42,602 bases of DNA from a virus. The notes beneath the pieces were generated by a model. That model was not told the origin of the DNA. It searched no databases and saw nothing but the letters and a program-made list of their open reading frames with translations. The translations under genes and the position numbers were made by a program. How positions within the stretch are numbered: the stretch's first letter is position 1; every line of letters begins with the position of its first letter. The DNA lies in IMG/VR virus record IMGVR_UViG_3300036046_000013, positions 1 through 42,602 of that record; one strand, given 5' to 3'. Below, piece by piece: positions 5,186-13,925 of this stretch.

Positions 5186-5809
5186 ATGGCTACTTCCAAA
5201 TCCGCAGGTAAGAAGGCCGGTCGTCGCGCCGCTGACCCGGTGGCAGTTATCGACCTTGCCGCAATCGTTGCAGCCGGTGCCAACGGCATTTATACTTCGC
5301 CCGAAGTGCATACGCCGTTGCTTGAAGCCGGTTTGGTCGAAATTAACCCGGCCATGACCAACGAAGCGGGCGAAATCGCAACCCGCGCAACGCAAAAAGG
5401 CATTGAAAGCCTTGACAACAGCAACGGTAACGGCAACAATGCACCTACCGAAGCAACTTCCGAAACCGCCGTTACCGGCAAAACTGAAAAGGTGAAAACC
5501 ATGTTCCAAATCGAAGACAACGTTCCCGTTCCTGCAATTTCCGGTCGCGGTCGCGGCGGCGAAACCTACCCGTTCGAACAACTGGCAGTCGGCCAAAGCT
5601 TCTTCGTCGCCAACAGCGAAAGCAAGCCGAATGCCGCTAAGTCGCTGGCTTCGACCGTTTCCAGCGCGACGGCCCGTTATGCCGTGCCTTCCGCCGATGG
5701 CGCGACCAAGACCAACAAGAAGGGCGAAACCGTGCCCGTCATGGTCGAAACCCGCAAGTTCATTGTTCGCAGCGTCGAAGGCGGCGCGCGTGTCTGGCGC
5801 ACGCAGTAA
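5186..5809 (+). CDS. Two-domain early protein, 207 aa
   Basis: Domain 1 (residues about 1-75) is Lys/Ala-rich at the start and then reads IDLAAIVAAG..GIYT..E....LLEAGLVEINP, which looks like a small winged-helix-like unit. An Asn/Gly linker (about 78-88) follows. Domain 2 (about 128-207) starts YPFEQLAVGQSFFV and is related to the whole C-terminal part of the 98-aa protein at 1587. A strong AAAGGAG and promoter P5 suggest high expression. No function is known to me. An internal start at 5501 may give domain 2 alone. Confidence 0.75.
   Translation: MATSKSAGKKAGRRAADPVAVIDLAAIVAAGANGIYTSPEVHTPLLEAGLVEINPAMTNEAGEIATRATQKGIESLDNSNGNGNNAPTEATSETAVTGKTEKVKTMFQIEDNVPVPAISGRGRGGETYPFEQLAVGQSFFVANSESKPNAAKSLASTVSSATARYAVPSADGATKTNKKGETVPVMVETRKFIVRSVEGGARVWRTQ
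5501..5809 (+). CDS. Probable internal start: C-terminal domain alone, 102 aa
   Basis: Within the 207-aa gene an in-frame ATG at 5501 is preceded by AAAAGGTGAAAACC. This is the same AAGGTG-type ribosome site that serves the starts at 854 and 1431. The shorter product would begin MFQIEDNVPVP, which is how stand-alone versions of this phage domain usually begin, and would carry the YPF..L.VG.SF domain. I infer that both forms are made. Confidence 0.45.
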   Translation: MFQIEDNVPVPAISGRGRGGETYPFEQLAVGQSFFVANSESKPNAAKSLASTVSSATARYAVPSADGATKTNKKGETVPVMVETRKFIVRSVEGGARVWRTQ

Positions 5810-5845
5810 GCGCCCCGGTCGCCCTTCGGGGCTTCCAGACAACAG

Positions 5846-5871
5846 GCCCGGCCATTGCGCCGGGCTTTTTC
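5846..5871 (+). terminator. Intrinsic terminator before the lysis genes
   Basis: GCCCGG and CCGGGC pair around an eight-base loop, followed by TTTTTC. A second weaker hairpin (GCCCC/GGGGC, about 5812-5832) lies between it and the stop of the 207-aa gene. Confidence 0.85.
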
Positions 5872-5901
5872 TTGCCTATACGACGACTATTCGGTTATAC
5901 T
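5872..5901 (+). promoter_or_regulatory. Candidate promoter of the lysis cassette
   Basis: TTGCCT at 5872-5877 and TTATAC at 5895-5900 with a 17-base spacer (or TATACT at 5896 with 18), directly after the terminator and 57 bases before the holin gene. It is weaker than the early promoters. It may start the lysis or late transcript. Confidence 0.45.
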
Positions 5902-5956
5902 TCGCCCCAATTGCGCCGCCCATTGCGCCCGAATTTGACCGAATGGAAATTAAAAG

Positions 5957-6304
5957 ATGCCAGAAAAAGACCCGAATAATACGGCGTATTTCGTCGAATG
6001 GATGCGGCAGCTTATGCCGTATTTATCAACGTTCTTTCTTTCAACATGGGGCGGCGTTGTGAATCATATTACGAAGCTTCGTAACGGTCGAAAGAAGTTC
6101 CAAGCTAAAGAACTTGTTTTCGATTTGGTCGTTTCTACGTTCGCGGGTTTGATTACGTTTTATTTCTGCCGGGCTGCGGGCGTTTCCGAAACTATGTCGG
6201 CGGTATTAATCGCTATTTCCGGGCACATGGGAACGCGCGCAATTGCCGGATTTGAAACTATTTATCGGCGAGTCATAGGGGCGAAAGAAAATGAACAAGC
6301 TTAA
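5957..6304 (+). CDS. Holin-like protein, LydA/holin superfamily III type, 115 aa
   Basis: Two to three hydrophobic segments can be seen: about residues 18-32, 52-70 and 78-95. A glycine-rich helix near the end reads ISGHMGTRAIAGFE, as in LydA-like phage holins. Such proteins form lethal holes in the inner membrane and so time lysis. The ATG at 5957 has only a weak AAAAG site. The gene overlaps the next holin-like gene by 14 bases, and the endolysin and spanin genes follow. Confidence 0.75.
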   Translation: MPEKDPNNTAYFVEWMRQLMPYLSTFFLSTWGGVVNHITKLRNGRKKFQAKELVFDLVVSTFAGLITFYFCRAAGVSETMSAVLIAISGHMGTRAIAGFETIYRRVIGAKENEQA

Positions 6305-6584
6305 ACTTGAACTTATCGAAGATTGGCGCAATTTCTGGCGCTTTTGGTCGGTTCGTCTTGGCATAATCGGTTCGGCGCTTACCGGCTTTCTTATCGCATT
6401 TCCCGACCAAGCTTTGCAGGCTTGGGCGTTGCTGCCCGCCGATTTGAAGGCGTATCTTCCCGAACGTTATATGCCGCTTGTCGGCGTCGCAATCTTTGTT
6501 CTTTCGTTGATTGCCCGCGTTATCAAGCAATCGAAGTTGCAACCGAACCAAGGGGCGGAAGATGATAAACAGTCGCAAGCTTGA
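6291..6584 (+). CDS. Second small membrane protein of the lysis cassette, 97 aa
   Basis: Two predicted membrane helices (about residues 21-38 and 61-80) flank an amphipathic loop, with charged ends. Size and topology match a class II holin or antiholin, and similar proteins (DUF7940-type) sit beside endolysins in other phages. It overlaps the upstream holin-like gene by 14 bases and the endolysin gene by 23. Which of the two membrane proteins is holin and which antiholin cannot be told from sequence. Confidence 0.7.
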   Translation: MNKLKLELIEDWRNFWRFWSVRLGIIGSALTGFLIAFPDQALQAWALLPADLKAYLPERYMPLVGVAIFVLSLIARVIKQSKLQPNQGAEDDKQSQA

Positions 6585-6993
6585 AGACTTGAACCCGATT
6601 GTCGCAGCGAAAGCGGCGGCGTTTCTTGACCGTTGCAAGGCCGAAGGTATCGACATTCTTGTTACTTCGACGTATCGCGACGCCGAATCGCAAAACGCAC
6701 TTTACGCCCAAGGTCGAACCGCGCCGGGTAAGAAAGTAACGAACGCGAAAGCCGGGCAAAGCTGGCATAACTGGCGCGTTGCATTCGACGTCGTACCGCT
6801 TCGCAACGGTAAGCCGGTTTGGGGCACTACTGGCGAAGATTTGAAGCTTTGGCAGCGAATCGGTGCAATTGGCAAAGCTTGCGGGCTGGAATGGGCGGGC
6901 GATTGGCGAACCTTCCGCGAATTCCCGCATTTCCAATATACAGACGGGCTTACCTTGGCCGATTTTCAGGCCGGGCAAACGTTGAAGGCTTGA
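6562..6993 (+). CDS. Endolysin: M15-family peptidase (VanY/L-Ala-D-Glu type), 143 aa
   Basis: The zinc peptidase motifs of family M15 are present: S-W-H-N (His at about 69), an Asp in AFDVV (about 76), and the late F-P-H-F (His at about 123). Such phage enzymes cut peptide bonds in the cell wall, mostly L-alanyl-D-glutamate. No signal peptide is seen, so release needs a holin. The ATG at 6562 is chosen for GGGGCGGAAG ahead of it and for overlap with the upstream holin-like gene. Confidence 0.88.
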   Translation: MINSRKLEDLNPIVAAKAAAFLDRCKAEGIDILVTSTYRDAESQNALYAQGRTAPGKKVTNAKAGQSWHNWRVAFDVVPLRNGKPVWGTTGEDLKLWQRIGAIGKACGLEWAGDWRTFREFPHFQYTDGLTLADFQAGQTLKA

Positions 6994-6996
6994 ACC

Positions 6997-7311
6997 ATGA
7001 CCGCAATCATTCTTGCAGGCTTGAAACGCTTTGGCGGCTGGATTCTGGCCGCTTTGTCGCTTGCCGGGGCGTTGTTCGTCGCCATGCGGTCTTCGCGTAG
7101 TGTGGGCAAGGCCGAAGCGCAAGTAGAAGCCGCGCAAGCGGAAACCAAGCGTAACGAAGAAATCGCAGTTCGCGAAATCGACGCCGCACGCGACGCAGCA
7201 AAAACCGAAGTTGAAACCGTGAAAGGGGCGAACGATGTTGCAACGAATGTTAATCGGCTTGATGCTGGCGACGCTGCTAACAAGCTGCGCGATAAATGGT
7301 CGCGGGATTAA
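6997..7311 (+). CDS. Rz: i-spanin (Rz-like), 104 aa
   Basis: An N-terminal membrane anchor (about residues 13-29) is followed by a long Ala/Glu/Lys-rich coiled coil (about 35-85). That is the build of inner-membrane spanin subunits, which span the periplasm and fuse the two membranes in the last step of lysis. The gene follows the endolysin by three bases. The Rz1-like lipoprotein gene begins inside its 3' end in another frame, as in lambda. Confidence 0.85.
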   Translation: MTAIILAGLKRFGGWILAALSLAGALFVAMRSSRSVGKAEAQVEAAQAETKRNEEIAVREIDAARDAAKTEVETVKGANDVATNVNRLDAGDAANKLRDKWSRD

Positions 7312-7465
7312 AGAAGCGACTGAAACAAAAACCGTCGTAATTGATACCGCTTGCAAATGGGTTCAACCGATTTTGATTTCGAAAAAAGACGTATTGACAG
7401 ACGGAACCGCAAGGCAAATTCTAGCGCATAACGAAACATGGGCGAAGAACTGCGAAAAGCAATAA
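7235..7465 (+). CDS. Rz1: o-spanin lipoprotein (Rz1-like), 76 aa
   Basis: A lipobox, LTSC, at about residues 15-18 predicts acylation and placement in the outer membrane. The short mature part contains a second Cys pair. It starts within the Rz-like gene in the +1 frame, overlaps it by 77 bases and has AAAGGGGCG ahead of the ATG. A partly nested Rz/Rz1 pair is diagnostic for phages of Gram-negative bacteria. Confidence 0.85.
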   Translation: MLQRMLIGLMLATLLTSCAINGRGIKEATETKTVVIDTACKWVQPILISKKDVLTDGTARQILAHNETWAKNCEKQ

Positions 7466-7469
7466 GCGG

Positions 7470-7498
7470 CTGACAAAGCCTAGCCGTTGCGGTATAGT
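7470..7498 (+). promoter_or_regulatory. Promoter of the packaging and structural genes
   Basis: CTGACA at 7470-7475 and TATAGT at 7493-7498 with a 17-base spacer. It lies between the Rz1 stop and TerS. Its start region (CTTACAAAAG) lacks the early-promoter consensus, so it may be regulated differently. Confidence 0.65.
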
Positions 7499-7528
7499 CT
7501 TACAAAAGACTTTTGAAGGCTTGCCGCC

Positions 7529-7984
7529 ATGACCGAACAGGAAGAAAAACTAAAATTTGCGGAAGCGATGATTTCCGCAAATATGAATCCGCTAGAAGCC
7601 GGGCAATTGGTGCATCCGGCTAACTTCAATCGCGCGGCGCAAATCGCGTCAATGTGGCACAACGACGCCGAAGTTAAATCGCTAATTGCGCAAATCAAAA
7701 AAGCCGCGCAAGCCGAAACGGGCGTTTCAGAAGACGAAAAATATGTAGAAGAAAAACTAAAACATATTATCGAAAATTGCCCGCACGCCGACGACCGAAT
7801 TAAAGCCCTTGATAAGCTTATGGAATTGAAGGGGCTTTCGAAGAAACCGCAAACCGGCCCCGCCGTGCAAGTCGTAATCCCGCGCGCTATCGAAGTTCCG
7901 ACGCATGGAACCGATGAAGAATGGGAAGCCGCCGCAGCAAAGCAACAACGGGAATTGCTGAATGTTAGCCGCAGCCGACACTAA
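7529..7984 (+). CDS. terS: Terminase small subunit (probable), 151 aa
   Basis: A helical protein directly ahead of TerL with a 23-base overlap. The N-terminal part (about 1-75) describes a helix-turn-helix-like region (AEAMISANMNPLEAGQLV, then NRAAQIASMW). The centre (about 90-110) gives a helix with IKALDKLMELKGL, which is typical of small terminase subunits. These recognise phage DNA and load the motor. The assignment depends mostly on size, fold pattern and position. Confidence 0.75.
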   Translation: MTEQEEKLKFAEAMISANMNPLEAGQLVHPANFNRAAQIASMWHNDAEVKSLIAQIKKAAQAETGVSEDEKYVEEKLKHIIENCPHADDRIKALDKLMELKGLSKKPQTGPAVQVVIPRAIEVPTHGTDEEWEAAAAKQQRELLNVSRSRH

Positions 7985-9578
7985 AGACGCAAGCCAAATC
8001 GCAGAAGAAGCGATTAAGTCGGCGCGTATGTCGTCGGCTATCGCGGCAATGCCGCAACCTGAAATCGTTTGGCGACCGCTGCCCGGTTCGCAATCTATCG
8101 CGCTTGATTCCCGCGCCGACCATACCTTATATGAAGGCGCACGCGGCCCCGGAAAGACTGTAACGCAGCTTATGCGATTCCTTCGCCATGTTGGCAAAGG
8201 ATACGGCCAATTTTGGCGCGGCGTTATTTTCGATTTGGAATTCGACAACTTGGCCGGTCTTGTCGCCGAATCGAAAAAATGGTTCGGCAAATTCGGCGAC
8301 GGTGCGAAGTTTCTTGAAAGCGCATCCCAATATAAATGGGTTTGGCCTACTGGCGAAGAACTGTTGTTTCGCCATGTTAAAAAGATTTCGGATTACGAAG
8401 GCTTCCACGGTCACGAATACCCGTTTATTGGCTGGAACGAATTAACGAAGCATAAAAGCGGCGACCTTTACGATAAGTTTATGTCGGTCAATCGGTCGTC
8501 ATTCGACCCGGCAACGAATACGCCGAAGAACGACAAAGGCGAATATTTGACGCCGAACGGTCTTCCGCTGCCGCCGATTCCGCTTGAAGTATTTTCGACG
8601 ACGAACCCAAGCGGCCCCGGCCATAATTGGGTTAAGCGTCGTTTTATCAATGCAGCCCCGCGCGGAACCGTCGTAAGAACGAAGATTGAAATTTTCAATC
8701 CGCAGACGCAACAAAACGAAATCGTCGTTCGAAGCCAAGTCGCTATCTTCGGTTCATATCGCGAAAACAAATATCTTCCGCCCGGATACATTGCCGAACT
8801 TGAAAGCATTAAAGACCCGAATTTGCGTAAGGCTTGGCTTTATGGCGATTGGGACGTTACCGCAGGCGGCGCGCTTGATGATGTTTGGGATTCGCGAATT
8901 CATATCGTACCCCGCTTCGTAATTCCCGCAGGCTGGCGAATTGATAGGTCTTTCGATTGGGGTTCGTCGCATCCGTTTTCGGTCGGTTGGTTTGCCGAAG
9001 CTAACGGCGAAGAAGCGCAAATTATCGTCGGCGACGAAGTATTTTCGTTTTGCCCGCAACCGGGTTCGTTGATTCAGCTTTTTGAATGGTACGGGGCCGA
9101 AGAAATCGGAACGAACAAAGGTCTAAAGCTTTCAGCGCCAGACGTAGCGCAAGGCATTATCGACCGTGAAGTTTCATTGATGGCGAACGGCTGGATTTCG
9201 TCGCAGCCTTGGCCCGGCCCGGCTGATAATCAGATTCGCGACGTTCGCGAAGCCGACGTAGAAACAATCGAAGCCAAAATGTCGAAGAAGGGCATTCGCT
9301 GGCTTGAGTCCGACAAATCGCCCGGTTCGCGACGCAACGGCCTTCAATTAATACGCGACCGCTTAGAAGCCGCTGTTAAAAACGAAGGGCCGGGGTTATA
9401 CTTCATGGCAAATTGCGTTACTTCGATTGAGATTTTGCCCACACTGCCGCGCGACAAAGACAAAATCGACGACGTTGATACAGACGCCGAAGACCATTGT
9501 TACGATATGGTACGTTATCGGGTTTTGAAGGGTTCGAAGCGCAGCGCGTCGAAGTTTAAAGTAATCATGCCAAGTTAA
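7962..9578 (+). CDS. terL: Terminase large subunit, 538 aa
   Basis: The packaging motor ATPase and nuclease. The Walker A loop is GARGPGKT at residues 59-66. The likely Walker B strand and acidic residues are in YPFIGWNELT (about 150-159). The nuclease domain begins at FDWGSSHPF (about 328) with a metal-binding Asp, and further acidic residues lie in DAEDHCYDM near residue 510. The length is normal for the family. It cuts concatemers and drives DNA into the prohead through the portal, whose gene follows 13 bases later. Confidence 0.93.
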   Translation: MLAAADTKDASQIAEEAIKSARMSSAIAAMPQPEIVWRPLPGSQSIALDSRADHTLYEGARGPGKTVTQLMRFLRHVGKGYGQFWRGVIFDLEFDNLAGLVAESKKWFGKFGDGAKFLESASQYKWVWPTGEELLFRHVKKISDYEGFHGHEYPFIGWNELTKHKSGDLYDKFMSVNRSSFDPATNTPKNDKGEYLTPNGLPLPPIPLEVFSTTNPSGPGHNWVKRRFINAAPRGTVVRTKIEIFNPQTQQNEIVVRSQVAIFGSYRENKYLPPGYIAELESIKDPNLRKAWLYGDWDVTAGGALDDVWDSRIHIVPRFVIPAGWRIDRSFDWGSSHPFSVGWFAEANGEEAQIIVGDEVFSFCPQPGSLIQLFEWYGAEEIGTNKGLKLSAPDVAQGIIDREVSLMANGWISSQPWPGPADNQIRDVREADVETIEAKMSKKGIRWLESDKSPGSRRNGLQLIRDRLEAAVKNEGPGLYFMANCVTSIEILPTLPRDKDKIDDVDTDAEDHCYDMVRYRVLKGSKRSASKFKVIMPS

Positions 9579-9591
9579 AGGAAAAATCAAA

Positions 9592-11106
9592 ATGCCGAAC
9601 GTTGCGTTTATTCGCCCCGAACTATCGAAGCTTCTTCCGCTTTACATTCTGATTCGCGATTGTATTTCCGGCGAACCGACCGTAAAAGCGGCGCGAACGA
9701 CTTATCTTCCCATGCCGAACGCGGAAGACCAATCGAAAGAAAATAAAGCCCGTTACGAATCGTATTTGAAACGGGCCGTTTTCTATAACGTAACCCGTCG
9801 AACGTTGGCCGGTCTTGTCGGTCAAGTTTTCATGCGCGACCCGGTTGTTAAGCTTCCGTCGCTATTGAAGCCGGTTGAATTGAACGCCAGTGGAACCGGC
9901 GTCAATTTGATTCAACAATCGAAGAAGACGCTTTCGCTTACGCTGGCGTATTCACGCGCCGGGCTGTTGGTCGATTATCCCGAAGTTCAAGAAGGCGGCG
10001 CGTCGATTGCTGACCTTGAAGCCGGGCGCGTTCGTCCGACAATTACGACGTATTCGCCGCAAGAAATTATCAATTGGCGACTGACCGAACGCGGGGCCGA
10101 AGAAATCTTGTCGCTTGTCGTATTGGCCGAAGCTTATTGTTTCGCCGATGATGGTTTCGAAATGAAAAACGCCGCGCAATTCCGCGTTTTGAAGCTGGAT
10201 GAAAACGGCGAATACGTTATGGAAATTTGGCAGGAACCGCAACCGACTTCATGGGACGGCTACAAAACGCCGAAAGGAAATTTCCAGCTTTCGAAGGTTC
10301 TTCGCCCGCGCGGGGCCGATGGCAACCCGCTTCGCGAAATCCCGTTTATGTTTGTGGGCAGCGAAAACAACGACCCGGCCCCGGACAATCCGAATCTTTA
10401 CGATTTGGCTTCGTTGAATATCGCGCATTATCGTAATTCGGCGGATTACGAAGAATCTTGTTACGTTGTCGGACAACCGACGCCGGTTCTTACTGGCTTA
10501 ACCGAAGAATGGGTTAAAGACGTTTTGAAAGGAACCGTCGCGTTTGGTTCGCGCGGCGGCATTCCGCTTCCGGTCGGCGGCGACGCGAAGTTGCTTCAAG
10601 CGACTGAAAACACGATGATTAAAGAAGCGATGGAAGCCAAAGAACGGCAAATGGTCGCACTTGGCGCAAAACTTGTCGAACAAAAGCAAGTTCAACGAAC
10701 CGCGTTCGAAGCTAAGGTAGAAGCAACGTCGGAAGGTTCGACGCTTTCCAGCACGGCGAAAAACGTTCAAGCCGCTTACGTTTGGGCGCTGCAATGGTGC
10801 GCCCGTTTTGTCGGCGTAGCTGAAACCGGAATCGTTTTCGAATTGAATACAGATTTCGACATTGCCCGCATGACGCCGGAAGAACGCGCCCAAGCGATTA
10901 AAGAATGGCAAAGCGGCGCAATTACCTTTGAAGAAATGCGCGCGGTTCTTCGCAAGTCTGGCACGGCCACCGAAGACGACGCGAAGGCAAAAGAAGCAAT
11001 CGCGCAAGAAACCGCAACAGCAATGGCACTTGCGACGCCGCAGAATGTGCCGGGCGATGGCAACAACAATTCGAATAATAATTCGAACAACAATGCCGGG
11101 GCTTAA
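9592..11106 (+). CDS. Portal protein (DUF4055 type), 504 aa
   Basis: Position between TerL and the head morphogenesis gene, length, and a conserved N-terminal start fit portal proteins of the DUF4055 family. Notable stretches are YLKRAVFYNVTRRTLAGLVGQ (near 60-80), a YSPQEIINWR strand (near 153) and IPFMFVGSEN (near 245). Portal forms the 12-fold ring at the head vertex through which DNA passes. The C-terminus is a low-complexity Asn/Gly tail (about 488-504). AAAGGAAAAA precedes the ATG. Confidence 0.88.
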   Translation: MPNVAFIRPELSKLLPLYILIRDCISGEPTVKAARTTYLPMPNAEDQSKENKARYESYLKRAVFYNVTRRTLAGLVGQVFMRDPVVKLPSLLKPVELNASGTGVNLIQQSKKTLSLTLAYSRAGLLVDYPEVQEGGASIADLEAGRVRPTITTYSPQEIINWRLTERGAEEILSLVVLAEAYCFADDGFEMKNAAQFRVLKLDENGEYVMEIWQEPQPTSWDGYKTPKGNFQLSKVLRPRGADGNPLREIPFMFVGSENNDPAPDNPNLYDLASLNIAHYRNSADYEESCYVVGQPTPVLTGLTEEWVKDVLKGTVAFGSRGGIPLPVGGDAKLLQATENTMIKEAMEAKERQMVALGAKLVEQKQVQRTAFEAKVEATSEGSTLSSTAKNVQAAYVWALQWCARFVGVAETGIVFELNTDFDIARMTPEERAQAIKEWQSGAITFEEMRAVLRKSGTATEDDAKAKEAIAQETATAMALATPQNVPGDGNNNSNNNSNNNAGA

Positions 11107-11108
11107 TC

Positions 11109-12191
11109 ATGGGAATAGCGGATAACCGCCGTTTGTACGATATAGCGACGCGGCATCAAATCTATATCGAAGGTGTTAAAGTTCAAATGGCCCGCGAATT
11201 TAATTTCGTATTGGCCGAATTGCGCTTGGAATTGAACAAGCTTCTTCGCCGCGTTAAATATAAGACGCTTGACGGCCTAACGAAAGCCGAACTAAACCGT
11301 TTTGTCGTTTCGCTGCGCGATTCACAATCGAAGGTTTATAACGCATATACGCAACAAGTCTTGAAGCAACTTAAAGACTTCATGGCCGCAGACTTGGAAG
11401 TTTCGCGCCGTGCGTATGTGCAAAGCGTCTTGCAAGACGATTCCGAAAGCATCGTAAGCGACGAACGCGCCGTTCGTTTTCTTGAAGAAGAAAACAACCA
11501 AACCGCAGCAATTCCGCTTTTTGGATTGGCCGCAATTACCGGAAATGACGAACGGCTTTGGTCGGCTGTAACGAACGCGCCGATTCCGGCAAACGGAATT
11601 TATCTAGTTCCTTTTATCAAAACGTTTTCAACTTCCGCGCAAGCTGGCGTCGAAAACATTGTTCGCAAAGCTTGGGCTAATGGTTGGACGCTAGAAGAAA
11701 CGATTTCCGCAATTACCGGCGAAGACGTACGGCAAGGCACTTCGTCGCAGTTGCAGCGCGTCGGCGTTCAAGCTTCGGCAGTATTGGCGACCGCAGTTCA
11801 ACACGTTTCGGCAATCGTCGGGGCTGGCGTAATGTCGGCGCTGTTCGGTTGGTATATGTGGCATTCGGTAATTGACAACGCAACGACCGAAATTTGCAGA
11901 AGCCGCAACCGGCATCGTTACCGCTACGGGGCCGGGCCGATTCCGCCCGCGCATATTCGGTGCCGTTCGCACATTGCGCCCATTGTGGGAACAGATGACA
12001 TAGCCGCCGAATCGTTTTATACTTGGTCTGTTAATCAACCCCAAGACGTTCAAGACGACATTTTGGGCGAAGCTGACGCCGAAGCATTGCGAAACGGAAG
12101 TTTGAAAGAAAAAGACTTGGCCGGGTTCGAATCCCGCCCGCTTACACTGGCAGAATTCCGCCGCAAGATTAACGAAATTCTTTCCCGCTGA
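11109..12191 (+). CDS. Head morphogenesis protein (SPP1 gp7 / Mu F-like), 360 aa
   Basis: The C-terminal third contains the signature of the family: WHSVIDNATTEICRSR, then a PPAHIRCRS motif (about residues 250-295), with paired Cys and His. The N-terminal part is long and helical. Members travel with the portal, are present in few copies in the head and act in assembly or DNA delivery. It starts two bases after the portal stop. Confidence 0.87.
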   Translation: MGIADNRRLYDIATRHQIYIEGVKVQMAREFNFVLAELRLELNKLLRRVKYKTLDGLTKAELNRFVVSLRDSQSKVYNAYTQQVLKQLKDFMAADLEVSRRAYVQSVLQDDSESIVSDERAVRFLEEENNQTAAIPLFGLAAITGNDERLWSAVTNAPIPANGIYLVPFIKTFSTSAQAGVENIVRKAWANGWTLEETISAITGEDVRQGTSSQLQRVGVQASAVLATAVQHVSAIVGAGVMSALFGWYMWHSVIDNATTEICRSRNRHRYRYGAGPIPPAHIRCRSHIAPIVGTDDIAAESFYTWSVNQPQDVQDDILGEADAEALRNGSLKEKDLAGFESRPLTLAEFRRKINEILSR

Positions 12192-12226
12192 TTCGGTGAA
12201 TCGGCATAACTTTAGGAGTCCTAAAA

Positions 12227-12928
12227 ATGGCACTGAAAAAGAAACTTTCCAAAGCTGAATACGAAAAGCTTTCCGATACCATCAAGGCGGAATATATCGA
12301 AGACGGCGACGGCTTCCGCCTTGACATTGACGGCGACGAAGATACGGGCGCATTGAAGCGCGCAAAAGACCGCGAAGCCCAATTGCGCCGCGACGCCGAA
12401 GCGAAGTTGCGCGAAGCGCAAGAAGAACTTGACCGTATCAACGGCGACGACGCCCGGAAGAAGGGCGATATTGCGACGCTTGAAAAGTCTTGGCAAAAGA
12501 AGCTTGACGATACCAAAGCCGAATACGAAGGCAAGGTTTCCAAGCTGACCGCCCACACAACGAAAACGCTTGTCGATAACGTTGCAACGCAAATCGCAAC
12601 GAAAATCAGCAACGCCCCGGCGCTGTTGCTGCCGCATATCAAATCGCGTTTGCAAGCGGATTTCGAAGGCGACGCCCCGGTTACGCGCGTTTTGGACAAA
12701 GACGGCAAGCCTTCCGCAATGACGGTCGAAGAATTGGCCGCTGAATTTGTTGCAAACAAGGATTTTTCTGCTATCATTACCGCATCCAAGGCTAGCGGCG
12801 GTGCCGGTAAGCCTTCGAACAATAGCGGCGGCGGTGCCCCGAACAATTCCGATAAACCCGCCGACCTTGCTTCGATGAACCCCGCACAACTTGCGGAACA
12901 TATCAAAGCTTCGAAGGCAACCGATTAA
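12227..12928 (+). CDS. Capsid scaffolding protein, 233 aa
   Basis: A highly charged protein with a central coiled coil (about residues 40-115, dense in Glu, Lys and Arg) and a Ser/Gly/Asn-rich linker (about 185-210) before a short C-terminal helix (DLASMNPAQLAEHIKASK). That is the usual build of phage scaffolds, whose C-terminal helix binds the capsid protein. It lies 12 bases ahead of the capsid gene and has a TAGGAG site. Confidence 0.85.
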   Translation: MALKKKLSKAEYEKLSDTIKAEYIEDGDGFRLDIDGDEDTGALKRAKDREAQLRRDAEAKLREAQEELDRINGDDARKKGDIATLEKSWQKKLDDTKAEYEGKVSKLTAHTTKTLVDNVATQIATKISNAPALLLPHIKSRLQADFEGDAPVTRVLDKDGKPSAMTVEELAAEFVANKDFSAIITASKASGGAGKPSNNSGGGAPNNSDKPADLASMNPAQLAEHIKASKATD

Positions 12929-12940
12929 GGAAACTGAATC

Positions 12941-13912
12941 ATGGCACTTTCTGACCTTGCCGTTTATTCCGAATACGCTTACGCTTCGATGACCGAAGTT
13001 TTGCGCCAGCGTATCGACCTGTTCAACGCTGCAACGGGCGGCGCGATTACGCTTCGTTCCGCCGCGCATCAAGGCGACTTTTCCGACGTTGCATTTTTCG
13101 CCAAGATTTCCGGCCTTGTTCGCCGCCGTAATTCCTACGGTTCCGGCAGCGTCGCCGAAAAGAAGTTGGCGCATCTTGTCGATACGATGGTTAAGGTTGC
13201 AGCCGGTACGCCGCCTGTTCGCCTTGACCCCGGCCAATTCAAATGGATTCAGCAAAACCCGGAAGTCGCGGGCGCTGCCCTTGGGCAACAACTGGCCGTC
13301 GATACGATGGCCGATATGCTGAACGTTGGTCTTGGCGCTTCTTACGCCGCGCTTTCGGCCCAATCCGCCGTCGTTTATGACGCTACCGGCAACACTTCGC
13401 CCGAAGATACGTTGTCGTTTAGCAACCTGAACAACGGCCAAGCCAAGTTCGGCGACCAAGCTTCGACGATTTCCGCTTGGGTTATGCACTCGAAACCCAT
13501 GTTCGACCTGTACGGCAAGAACTTGACCAACGCGGCGCAGCTTTTCAATTACGGCAATATCAACGTAATTCGCGACCCGTTCGGCAAGCTTCTTGTTATG
13601 ACCGATTCCCCGAATCTGGTTATTACCGGCACGCCGAACAATTACGCGGTTCTCGGCCTTGTTCCGGGCGCGGTAATTATCGACCAAAACAACGATTACA
13701 CCGCGAACGAAGAAGCGAAGAACGGCGACGAAAATATCATTCGCACTTTCCAAGCCGAATGGTCTTACAACGTCGGCGTTCGCGGCTTCGCTTGGGACAA
13801 GACCAACGGCGGCAAGTCGCCCAACGACGCGGCTTTGCTGACCGCGACCAATTGGGACAAATACGCGACTTCACACAAAGACCTTGCCGGGGTCGTCGTC
13901 AAAGTCAAATAA
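12941..13912 (+). CDS. Major capsid protein, 323 aa
   Basis: Position after the scaffold gene and before a UUCG hairpin, plus size and composition (Ala/Gly/Asn-rich, balanced charge), identify it as the major head protein of the HK97 fold. Regions about 180-230 (WVMHSKPMFDLYGKNL...NVIRDPFGKLLVMTDSP) resemble the P-domain and A-domain of single-gene capsids in such phages. The coding sequence is rich in preferred codons (TTC, GGC, AAC), as expected for the most abundant protein. Confidence 0.88.
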   Translation: MALSDLAVYSEYAYASMTEVLRQRIDLFNAATGGAITLRSAAHQGDFSDVAFFAKISGLVRRRNSYGSGSVAEKKLAHLVDTMVKVAAGTPPVRLDPGQFKWIQQNPEVAGAALGQQLAVDTMADMLNVGLGASYAALSAQSAVVYDATGNTSPEDTLSFSNLNNGQAKFGDQASTISAWVMHSKPMFDLYGKNLTNAAQLFNYGNINVIRDPFGKLLVMTDSPNLVITGTPNNYAVLGLVPGAVIIDQNNDYTANEEAKNGDENIIRTFQAEWSYNVGVRGFAWDKTNGGKSPNDAALLTATNWDKYATSHKDLAGVVVKVK

Positions 13913-13925
13913 TTGACCGAACGGG

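Noticed and set aside
12221-13753. A 510-codon minus-strand frame opposite scaffold and capsid genes
   Set aside because: Same shadow effect; the composition is Arg/Asn/Gly-rich and unlike the other proteins of the window.
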